Of a stretch of 11,802 nucleotides of DNA, positions 5,404 to 11,802 are shown in pieces (the stretch's first letter is position 1; each line of letters opens with the position of its first letter). The position numbers were made by a program, and so were the translations under genes. The stretch covers positions 1-11,802 of the forward strand of contig BTUV01000093.1 of the NCBI GenBank assembly GCA_045863035.1, given 5' to 3'. This DNA is from H2-BAC3 sp045863035 (GTDB taxonomy: Bacteria > Bacteroidota > Ignavibacteria > Ignavibacteriales > Ignavibacteriaceae). The notes beneath the pieces are model-generated. The model searched no databases, was not told where the DNA came from, and saw only the letters and a program-made list of their open reading frames with translations.

Positions 5404-5934
5404 GTGAAAACGGAAAAATCACGTAAAATCTCCAAAAAATTAGCCCAAAAACTCTCGAAAATTAAGGTTGTCCTCACCGATGTGGATGGCGTCCTGACCG
5501 ATGGGGGGATGTATTATACCGCTGACGGGCTGGTTATGAAGAAATTTCAGGTTAAGGACGGGATGGGCACCCACCTCCTCAGAAATGCCGGTTACAAAAC
5601 AGGGATCATCACTACTGATGTCACCCCCATAGCCCAGATCAGAGGAGAGCGGCTCAAAATGGATTTTGTTCATATCGGTGTGCCTGATAAGCTGACACTC
5701 GTCTCACGGATAGCTGATGAAAATAATCTTACATTAGAGAATATTGCCTTTATAGGTGACGATGTGAATGATTTTGGTCTCCTCAGCCAGGTGGGGGTCA
5801 GTTGTGCGCCGGCGGATGCGGTTCCCCGGATCAAGGAGATTGTGGATATCGTAACAGAACGCCGCGGCGGTAAGGGTGCTTACAGGGAGTTCGCATCATT
5901 TTTCTTAGGGGAAAACCCGGAGCAGTTTTTATGA
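5404..5934 (+). CDS. kdsC: KdsC-like HAD phosphatase (3-deoxy-D-manno-octulosonate 8-phosphate phosphatase)
   Basis: A 176-aa cytoplasmic HAD enzyme that would remove phosphate from Kdo-8-phosphate to give Kdo for lipopolysaccharide core. LTDVDGVLTDG (24-34) holds the nucleophile Asp26 and acid/base Asp28. IITTD (68-72) is motif II, where most KdsC have IITGR, so the Gly-Arg pair is replaced. Lys96 (GVPDKL) is motif III, and IGDDVND (117-123) binds magnesium. The small alpha/beta fold without a cap domain, 160-190 aa, is typical of the KdsC group, in which sialic- or related nonulosonic-acid phosphatases cannot be excluded. The start is GTG at 5404: the frame is closed by TAA at 5368-5370, no ATG precedes motif I, and the 20 preceding residues are basic. 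Its stop overlaps the next gene by ATGA, so the two are translationally coupled. Confidence 0.85.
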   Translation: MKTEKSRKISKKLAQKLSKIKVVLTDVDGVLTDGGMYYTADGLVMKKFQVKDGMGTHLLRNAGYKTGIITTDVTPIAQIRGERLKMDFVHIGVPDKLTLVSRIADENNLTLENIAFIGDDVNDFGLLSQVGVSCAPADAVPRIKEIVDIVTERRGGKGAYREFASFFLGENPEQFL

Positions 5935-7355
5935 AAATAAATTATATCTTTTTAGCAATTATTTTAATGTCAGTCAGTTTTATTAAGCCGCAAAGTGCTG
6001 CCGATTCAGTTGAAATCCTCTTTAATAAAGGGGAGTTTACCAAAGCAACAGCAATGATTGACCGTCTGCTTAAAACGGAAACAGATCAGGTAAAAATAAG
6101 CGAAATGACGTTTAAAAAAGATCTGATGAGAAGAATCCGGCTGGATTTCAGAAGAACGCGGGAAGAAGTAATTACCTATATAAAGAAGTATTACGATACC
6201 GTAACCGATGCAATGATGGATGAATGGGAGCGTTCCGGTCATCTTGAAATGCGCATTATTGAAGGAGAAAAGAGATATTTCGGCAACGCAGCGCCAAATC
6301 TCTTCAGGGTAAATGCCGAGGCAAAAAAGAAAAAGATTGAAAAAGAGGGTAACCTGCCTGATACGCTGGATACTTTTTTAGAGCAGGAAATTCCGCTTAT
6401 CATCGGAGCTGCGAAAAAGGGAGATGGAAGATTCACCGCTCCCAAAACCATAGAACTTCACTACACACTTTCCGTTAAAGCCGGTATGGTACCCGATGGC
6501 GAAATCATCAGGTGCTGGATGCCATATCCGCGTGCAACAGTCAGGCAGTCTGATATTCAATTAATCACTGCTTCACAGGATAACTATATCATAGCCCCGG
6601 AGGAACAGCTTCACCGTTCGATATATATGGAGAAAAAAGCCGAAGCAGGTAAAAAAACAGAATTTTCATTTAAGGTGAGATACAAAGCAAAATCAGAATA
6701 TAACAACCTCAAAGGCGCAACAAATAAACCCTCTGATACCTTCTCTCTGAAGGAGTATATTGCAGAGCGACCGCCCCATATTGTTTTTACTGATAAGATA
6801 AAAAAATTATCCGATGAGTTAATTAAACCCGGTATGTCCGATTTTGAAAAACTGCGCGCTATATATACCTGGATTGATGCAAATATCCCCTGGGCTAGCG
6901 CGCTTGAGTATTCCACTATACCGGCCATTTCAGACTATTGCATAACCAACGGCAGAGGCGATTGCGGAATAAAGACTCTGCTTTTTATGACGCTGGCGCG
7001 GTATAATAATATCCCCGCCAAATGGCAGAGCGGATGGATGCTGCATCCGGGCAGTCTTAATCTGCATGACTGGGGTGAGGTATATATCAGCGGTACCGGC
7101 TGGGTTCCGGTTGATCAGTCTTTTGGTATGCAAAATCTACTTAAAGATGATTCTAAATATTTCTTTCTGGGGAGCACTGATTATTATCATCTCGTTGTTA
7201 ATGATGACTATTCCGGGGAGTTTTTTCCTGCTAAGAAGCATCACCGCAGCGAGACGGTTGATTTCCAGAGGGGTGAGGTTGAGTGGAGCGGCGGCAACCT
7301 TTATTTCGACTCCTGGAATTATGACATGGAAGTTACTTTTATTAACGAAGAATAA
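5931..7355 (+). CDS. Secreted transglutaminase-like (cysteine protease fold) protein
   Basis: A 474-aa protein. An N-terminal signal peptide (about 1-21, NYIFLAIILMSVSFIKPQ) directs it to the periplasm. Residues 24-165 are helical and charged, with a short TPR-like beginning (LFNKGEFTKATAMIDRLLK). A beta-rich part follows (about 172-255), then a transglutaminase-core domain (about 300-400). The catalytic triad is visible: Cys345 in GRGDCGIKTLLF, His379 in LHDWGEVYI and Asp395 in GWVPVDQSFG, all with the usual surroundings (TWIDANIPWA upstream). Bacterial members mostly act as peptidases or peptidoglycan/protein-modifying enzymes rather than crosslinkers; the substrate here is unknown. GGAG at 5919-5922, 8 bases before ATG, supports the start. 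Overlap with kdsC (ATGA) implies coordinated production, linking it to envelope work. Confidence 0.85.
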   Translation: MKINYIFLAIILMSVSFIKPQSAADSVEILFNKGEFTKATAMIDRLLKTETDQVKISEMTFKKDLMRRIRLDFRRTREEVITYIKKYYDTVTDAMMDEWERSGHLEMRIIEGEKRYFGNAAPNLFRVNAEAKKKKIEKEGNLPDTLDTFLEQEIPLIIGAAKKGDGRFTAPKTIELHYTLSVKAGMVPDGEIIRCWMPYPRATVRQSDIQLITASQDNYIIAPEEQLHRSIYMEKKAEAGKKTEFSFKVRYKAKSEYNNLKGATNKPSDTFSLKEYIAERPPHIVFTDKIKKLSDELIKPGMSDFEKLRAIYTWIDANIPWASALEYSTIPAISDYCITNGRGDCGIKTLLFMTLARYNNIPAKWQSGWMLHPGSLNLHDWGEVYISGTGWVPVDQSFGMQNLLKDDSKYFFLGSTDYYHLVVNDDYSGEFFPAKKHHRSETVDFQRGEVEWSGGNLYFDSWNYDMEVTFINEE

Positions 7356-7366
7356 GGAAGAACAGA

Positions 7367-8095
7367 ATGAATATCCTCAGATCAATTTTGCTGATCTTTT
7401 TATGTAGCTCCGCGGTTTTCGCGCAGGAGAAAACCTATTTTGACTCACCATTCGGCGCCGGCGGCGGTTATCTGCCCGGCTGGTTTATGGTTGATATGAC
7501 TGACATTAATAAAGAACTGAAGAACTTTGGTTCAGGTGAACTTTCAGAGAGCGGTTTCTACGCCGGAGGGGGCATTGGTTTTATATATATACCATTTATT
7601 CCGAATGTCCGTATCGGTGGTGTGGGCTTCGGCGGCTCATCTTCAACCTCTGCTGTTTTCGGCGGAGAAAAGCGGGAAGCTGAATATTTCAATACCTTCG
7701 GCGGCTTTTCAATTGAATATACTATGCCGTTTATCAGAGCGTTTGGTTTGTCTGCCGGTGTTATTCTTGGCGCGGGGGAATCAAAACTTGAATTCTCTAA
7801 AACATCCGGTTCGTATGACTGGAACACCATCTGGGCTGAAATTGGCGGCGCTGCCGGAACTACTAAGTTTTCAAGAAGAATCACTTCGCAGTATGCAACT
7901 ATCACTCCGGTTTTAAATATTGATATACCGGTGTATCGGCTCTTCAGCATCAGAGTAGGAGGCGGTTATGCAGCGGCTATCGGCGGCGAGTGGAAAGCAG
8001 ACGGTGATGTTGAGATTTTTAACGTGCCTGACGGTGTTAAAGGGGGCGGTCTCTTTTTTAACGCAGGTATCTTATTCGGATTTTTTGCGTATTAA
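7367..8095 (+). CDS. Predicted outer-membrane beta-barrel protein
   Basis: A 242-aa protein with a signal peptide MNILRSILLIFLCSSAVFAQ (cleavage likely after AFA, residue 19; Cys13 does not sit in a lipobox). The mature part is rich in Gly, Phe, Ile and Tyr with alternating strands (for example FYAGGGIGFIYI, VRIGGVGFGG, FSIEYTMPF, FSIRVGGGYAAAIGG) and ends in an aromatic strand GGGLFFNAGILFGFFAY. This favours a small 8- to 10-stranded barrel in the outer membrane, exposing short loops. I do not recognise a specific family. The start is well supported by AAGGAAG (7354-7360), 6 bases before ATG. It starts 11 bases after the transglutaminase gene and is followed by rfbB 19 bases later, so it belongs to the same transcription unit. 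Role unknown. Confidence 0.75.
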   Translation: MNILRSILLIFLCSSAVFAQEKTYFDSPFGAGGGYLPGWFMVDMTDINKELKNFGSGELSESGFYAGGGIGFIYIPFIPNVRIGGVGFGGSSSTSAVFGGEKREAEYFNTFGGFSIEYTMPFIRAFGLSAGVILGAGESKLEFSKTSGSYDWNTIWAEIGGAAGTTKFSRRITSQYATITPVLNIDIPVYRLFSIRVGGGYAAAIGGEWKADGDVEIFNVPDGVKGGGLFFNAGILFGFFAY

Positions 8096-8114
8096 TAATA
8101 AATAAGGAAATCTT

Positions 8115-9128
8115 TTGAAAAGAATTTTAGTAACCGGAGGCGCCGGTTTTATTGGAAGCAACTTTGTTAATCTGATGTTAAATGAACATCAGGACTATTT
8201 CATTGTTAATCTTGATAAACTGACTTATGCCGGTAATCTTGAGAACCTTAAAGAATCAGAAAAGAGCCCCAATTATAAATTTATTAAAGGGGATATCGGT
8301 AATGCTGAACTGGTGGATTATATATTCTCGGAATATGAAATACAATACGTCATCAACTTCGCTGCCGAGTCTCACGTTGACCGCAGTATTCTTGGTTCAG
8401 GAGTGTTTTATAAAACAAACGTGCTGGGTACAAACGTTCTGTTAGAGGCCTCACGGCGTCATAAAGTAGAAAAATTTGTTCATGTTTCTACTGATGAGGT
8501 TTATGGCAGTCTGGGCGAGTCCGGTAAGTTCACTGAAACCACACCACTCTCACCCAATAGCCCATACTCCTCAAGTAAAGCCGGCTCTGATATTATGGTG
8601 CAGGCGTTTTTTCATACGTATGGGTTCCCCGGCGTAATAACAAGATGCTCGAATAACTATGGCGAGTTTCAGTTCCCTGAGAAACTTATTCCGCTCATGG
8701 TTATTAACGCCATGCATAACAAAAAGCTGCCTGTTTATGGTGACGGGCTTAACGTAAGAGACTGGATTTATGTGCATGACCACAACCGCGCTATTGATCT
8801 GGTGTTTCAAAAGGGAAGACCGGGCGAAGTATATAATATAGGCGCTGACAGTGAACGGAAGAATATTGAGATTGTTAAGCTGATACTTTCTGCACTCGGT
8901 AAAGGTGAAGACCTGATTGAATATGTTAAGGACCGCCCTGGTCATGACAGGCGTTACGCGATAGATTCAACTAAAATAGAAACTGAACTCGGCTGGAAAC
9001 CCCGCGTAACCTTTGAGCAGGGAATGCGCCGGACCATTGAGTGGTACACAAAGAATGAACAATGGTGGAAGCGCATTATCTCAGGCGATTACCAGAAGTA
9101 TTACGAAACACAGTATCTGAAAAGATAA
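8115..9128 (+). CDS. rfbB: dTDP-glucose 4,6-dehydratase
   Basis: A 337-aa extended short-chain dehydrogenase that converts dTDP-glucose to dTDP-4-keto-6-deoxyglucose, the branch point to dTDP-rhamnose and other deoxysugars for surface glycans. TGGAGFIG (7-14) binds NAD. VSTDEVYG (124-131) supplies the family-specific Thr126-Asp127-Glu128 catalytic set, and YSSSK (151-155) has Tyr151 and Lys155. NFAAESHVDRS (81-91), NNYGEFQFPEKLIP (180-193) and KDRPGHDRRYAID (272-284) are further RfbB/RmlB signatures. The start is TTG at 8115, backed by AAGGA (8104-8108) 6 bases upstream and by the immediate match to the family N-terminus. rmlA, rmlC and rmlD are not in the window, so the final sugar is not known. 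Confidence 0.95.
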   Translation: MKRILVTGGAGFIGSNFVNLMLNEHQDYFIVNLDKLTYAGNLENLKESEKSPNYKFIKGDIGNAELVDYIFSEYEIQYVINFAAESHVDRSILGSGVFYKTNVLGTNVLLEASRRHKVEKFVHVSTDEVYGSLGESGKFTETTPLSPNSPYSSSKAGSDIMVQAFFHTYGFPGVITRCSNNYGEFQFPEKLIPLMVINAMHNKKLPVYGDGLNVRDWIYVHDHNRAIDLVFQKGRPGEVYNIGADSERKNIEIVKLILSALGKGEDLIEYVKDRPGHDRRYAIDSTKIETELGWKPRVTFEQGMRRTIEWYTKNEQWWKRIISGDYQKYYETQYLKR

Positions 9129-9148
9129 ATAAAGCAGTATATATAAAT

Positions 9149-10570
9149 ATGAAATTACAGTTAACAGGGCTTTTTGTCCTCCTCCTTTTTTTCTCAACAG
9201 CGCTGCCGCAGACCCAGAATGATCTTCTCTCGAAGTTTACCATGGGTATCTCTGTTACCATTGGCGGTGATTTTATAGTTACAGGTACTTTTCCGGCATT
9301 ACCCGGAGAAAAACTTGACCAGTTTATCACGCGGATTCATCTTGAAGCAAAACAAAACCTGCTCAGTTCAATGCCGGCCGAACTTCTGCTTACACAAAAA
9401 GATGAGTTAATAGCAGAAGTACCGCTCAGAAATATACGCCTTGTCAGAAGTGATAAAAGCGAGCAGGTAATTGATCTCTTAAAATTTCGTAATACCGGTG
9501 AGCTATCGCTCAATCCGCAGTTACGCAACGATGATGTGATAATCTTCCCGCCGCTGGATATAGACAGGAATTTCTTTCTGATAACCGGAGCAGTTAACAA
9601 GCCCGGCACCTATCAATTTGTTGACGGTGATAAACTGAGTGATGCGGTTGCAATAGCGCTGGGTATAAATAAAGCGTATGACCAGGTTACTCAGGCGGAA
9701 ATATCGCGGCTTGATTTTAACGGCAATAACGAAGAACTGATTAAGGTAAAAATCACGGATGATTTTCTACTCAGACGCGGAGACAGAATACGCGTGGGCT
9801 CAGGAGAAACACAACGGAAGAATTTCAAGATACTCATTGCCGGTGAGGTAGAGTTTGAAGGGGAGTTCCCGGTTTCAAAAAACAGCACTACGCTTTATGA
9901 TGTGATCACCAGAAGCGTGCTTCGTTCAACGGCTGACCTCAAGAGAGTCAGGATTGTGCGTTCAGAACTTCTGCCTCCTTACTTTCTCACAAAAGAATTT
10001 GGTCTTGCCGAAAAAGCTGAGTTTAAGGAATATATAACAGACCTGCTTAATATATACGCTGATTATGAAGTAACCAAACTGATGCGTCTTTCTAATCTGA
10101 ATGACCGGGATACGGTATTTTTCGGAATGGAAACAAGATTTCAGCAACTGATCGGCGGCACGAAGATTGATCTTTCCGCAAATATTGAAGATGCAAAAGA
10201 GTTTATTGTCCGTGACGGTGATCTGGTGATCATACCCGAAAAACCTCGGCACGTACAGATGCTCGGATATATTAAAAAAACGGGTGCACTGGTTCATAAA
10301 GAGGGGAAAGACTATCGTTATTATATTGAACAGGCCGGCGGACTTGGTGAGTTTGCCATTGAGGATGAAATCATGGTAATCAGGGGTGGCACACAGGAGT
10401 GGCTTTCACCGGTTGAGCAGAACGTACAGATTGAGCCGGGTGATATTATATATATACCGCGCGAGCTGAACCGTTCATTTGCATGGCAGGTGAGTGAAGT
10501 CGCGGGTTATTTTGGAATAATTGGTAATATCGCCACGTTAATTTTATTGCTTACGCAGTTCGGAAAATAA
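9149..10570 (+). CDS. Multi-SLBB-domain polysaccharide export-like protein
   Basis: A 473-aa protein starting at ATG 9149, not further upstream inside rfbB, because the signal peptide MKLQLTGLFVLLLFFSTALP then begins the protein. The body is four repeated SLBB-type beta-grasp modules, each ending in a 'D/GD-x-I-x-x-P'-like strand: NDDVIIFPP (127-135), RGDRIRVGS (210-218), RDGDLVIIP (355-363) and EPGDIIYIP (429-437). Module starts include FFLITGAVNKPGTYQF (142-157), KILIAGEVEFEGEFPV (227-242) and HVQMLGYIKKTGALVH (368-383). The C-terminus (448-470) is hydrophobic and may be a membrane anchor. Wza-family export proteins also carry SLBB domains, but no lipobox cysteine or clear Poly_export N-domain is seen. 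A role in capsule or exopolysaccharide export is therefore likely but unproven. It begins 20 bases after rfbB and ends before a strong terminator. Confidence 0.83.
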   Translation: MKLQLTGLFVLLLFFSTALPQTQNDLLSKFTMGISVTIGGDFIVTGTFPALPGEKLDQFITRIHLEAKQNLLSSMPAELLLTQKDELIAEVPLRNIRLVRSDKSEQVIDLLKFRNTGELSLNPQLRNDDVIIFPPLDIDRNFFLITGAVNKPGTYQFVDGDKLSDAVAIALGINKAYDQVTQAEISRLDFNGNNEELIKVKITDDFLLRRGDRIRVGSGETQRKNFKILIAGEVEFEGEFPVSKNSTTLYDVITRSVLRSTADLKRVRIVRSELLPPYFLTKEFGLAEKAEFKEYITDLLNIYADYEVTKLMRLSNLNDRDTVFFGMETRFQQLIGGTKIDLSANIEDAKEFIVRDGDLVIIPEKPRHVQMLGYIKKTGALVHKEGKDYRYYIEQAGGLGEFAIEDEIMVIRGGTQEWLSPVEQNVQIEPGDIIYIPRELNRSFAWQVSEVAGYFGIIGNIATLILLLTQFGK

Positions 10571-10593
10571 ATTCAGATATATATAGACAACAG

Positions 10594-10623
10594 AAAAGCC
10601 CCGCCCTGCAGCGGGGTTTTTTT
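10594..10623 (+). terminator. Rho-independent terminator of the envelope gene cluster
   Basis: CCCCGC (10599-10604), loop CCTGCA, GCGGGG (10611-10616), followed by seven T (10617-10623) and preceded by AAAAG, which lengthens the stem. It lies 23 bases after the SLBB gene stop, the right place to end the 5404-10570 unit and keep its transcripts out of the rRNA promoters. Confidence 0.95.
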
Positions 10624-10663
10624 ATGAAATAGAGGGTGAAATCAATCGTTCTGTGGGAGAACA

Positions 10664-10673
10664 GGGGGGGGGG
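10664..10673. repeat. G10 homopolymer tract
   Basis: Ten consecutive G lie between the terminator and rrn promoter P1, with a further GGGGGG at 10687-10692. No gene covers it: the minus-strand open frame across it is low-complexity and unsupported. Such tracts vary in length by slippage and are error-prone in sequencing, so its exact length should not be trusted. The remainder of 10624-10740 holds only A-rich, UP-element-like sequence next to P1 (about 10699-10731). Confidence 0.85.
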
Positions 10674-10740
10674 ATTCCGGAGTTTGCGGGGGGTAAATTT
10701 GTGAAAAAGAAGAAAAAGAAACATTTTTTAGAGGAAATAC

Positions 10741-10771
10741 TTGACAATAATGCAAGAAAGCCGTAAGTTAG
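10741..10771 (+). promoter_or_regulatory. rRNA promoter P1 (upstream copy)
   Basis: A perfect -35 TTGACA (10741-10746), 17 bases, then TAAGTTAG (10764-10771), one base off the Bacteroidota -10 consensus TAnnTTTG. A long A-rich stretch directly upstream (GAAAAAGAAGAAAAAGAAAC) resembles an UP element, as expected for a strong rRNA promoter. Confidence 0.85.
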
Positions 10772-10788
10772 GGGTCTGTATTTGAATT

Positions 10789-10800
10789 TGTTCTGCGAAA
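10789..10800 (+). promoter_or_regulatory. Degenerate boxA-like element after P1
   Basis: TGTTCTGCGAAA lies 48 bases after the start of the P1 -35, matching the better boxA copy after P2 at 10 of 12 positions. It appears to be the partner of that element in the duplicated promoter unit. Function as an antitermination site is less certain because the core CTTT is changed to CTGC. Confidence 0.5.
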
Positions 10801-10838
10801 AAATGTTAAAAAATTGTAAAGAAAACTGCAAAGTGGAC

Positions 10839-10869
10839 TTGACAATGAGACAAAAAAGCAGTAAGTTTG
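10839..10869 (+). promoter_or_regulatory. rRNA promoter P2 (downstream copy)
   Basis: TTGACA (10839-10844), 17 bases, then a full-match TAAGTTTG (10862-10869). It copies P1: CTTGACAAT, AAGC and GTAAGTT are shared at the same spacing, and the two units are offset by 98 bases. A-rich blocks (AAAAAATTGTAAAG) lie upstream. Transcription should start near 10874, about 100 bases before mature 16S. Confidence 0.9.
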
Positions 10870-10872
10870 AAG

Positions 10873-10887
10873 TCCGTTTTTAACGGA
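10873..10887 (+). promoter_or_regulatory. Hairpin at the expected 5' end of the P2 transcript
   Basis: TCCGTT (10873-10878), loop TTT, AACGGA (10882-10887) form a 6-bp stem that begins where P2 transcription should start. P1 lacks this hairpin at the equivalent place. It may protect the leader or position the boxA that follows one base later. No effect is proven. Confidence 0.4.
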
Positions 10888-10888
10888 A

Positions 10889-10900
10889 TGTTCTTTGAAA
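10889..10900 (+). promoter_or_regulatory. boxA antitermination element of the rRNA leader
   Basis: TGTTCTTTGAAA closely follows the boxA pattern of rRNA leaders (E. coli TGCTCTTTAACA). In the transcript it would bind NusB/NusE and prevent premature termination. It sits about 75 bases before the mature 16S start, the usual place. A small further stem, AAGTGC/GTACTT (10932-10947, one G-T pair), lies between it and 16S and may take part in processing. Confidence 0.75.
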
Positions 10901-10974
10901 GTTTGAGCGAGATAGAAGAAATATAGCAAACAAGTGCTAACGTACTTTGAGATGATTACACAGTATTAATATCC

Positions 10975-11802
<828 letters not shown>

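Noticed and set aside
9062..9148. Upstream extension of the SLBB gene into rfbB
   Set aside because: The extension lies inside rfbB in another frame, and a signal peptide starts at ATG 9149.
10622..10831. Minus-strand open frame of 69 codons
   Set aside because: Low-complexity peptide (Phe runs) antisense to the rRNA promoters and A-rich tracts.

Overview
The window looks like a scaffold from an uncultured bacterium of the Bacteroidota/Chlorobi side, most likely Ignavibacteria. The support is: a secreted protein with the C-terminal sorting tail NFPNPFNPST...GIYFYSL, typical of type IX secretion cargo and very common in Ignavibacteria; promoters whose -10 element reads TAAGTTTG, which fits the Bacteroidota TAnnTTTG pattern; and a 16S rRNA 5' part compatible with that group. 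I could not run a 16S search, so the class-level placement is an inference. A run of exactly 100 N (5081-5180) is an assembly gap of unknown true size.

Layout. (1) 1-1043: the tail of an unidentified gene, then a minus-strand gene for a small secreted protein with calcium-loop motifs and a type IX sorting tail. (2) 1178-4950: arsenic resistance, with a thioredoxin-type arsenate reductase (arsC) and an ACR3 arsenite efflux permease. These two genes, which would be expected to sit together, are separated by about 2.2 kb of AT-rich DNA. That DNA carries its own promoter, a 65-aa antitoxin-like protein, a DUF2971 protein, a membrane-anchored J-domain protein and a small two-helix membrane protein. 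This is the most unusual part of the window and looks like an inserted accessory module. (3) 4951-5403: a repeat-rich gene-free stretch with a near-perfect 19-bp-arm palindrome, the N gap, a CTCC/GGAG hairpin and a 13-copy heptanucleotide tandem repeat. (4) 5404-10570: five plus-strand genes for cell-envelope work: a KdsC-like HAD phosphatase, a secreted transglutaminase-like protein (ATGA overlap with kdsC), a predicted outer-membrane barrel, dTDP-glucose 4,6-dehydratase (rfbB), and a multi-SLBB polysaccharide-export-like protein, ending at a strong intrinsic terminator. (5) 10624-11802: an rRNA operon start with two duplicated promoters, each followed by a boxA-like element, and then the first ~828 nt of 16S rRNA, cut by the window end.

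How it works together. ArsC reduces arsenate to arsenite and ACR3 exports it; no arsR is present. The 5.4-10.6 kb block fits surface-glycan production: Kdo or a related acidic sugar from the phosphatase, a dTDP-4-keto-6-deoxyhexose from RfbB, and an SLBB protein for polymer export. The rrn promoters are the clearest regulatory signals. Their TTGACA-N17-TAAGTTTG design recurs, slightly degraded, in front of the inserted module (TTGACT-N17-TAGTTTTA), so it gives a local reference for reading promoters in this genome.
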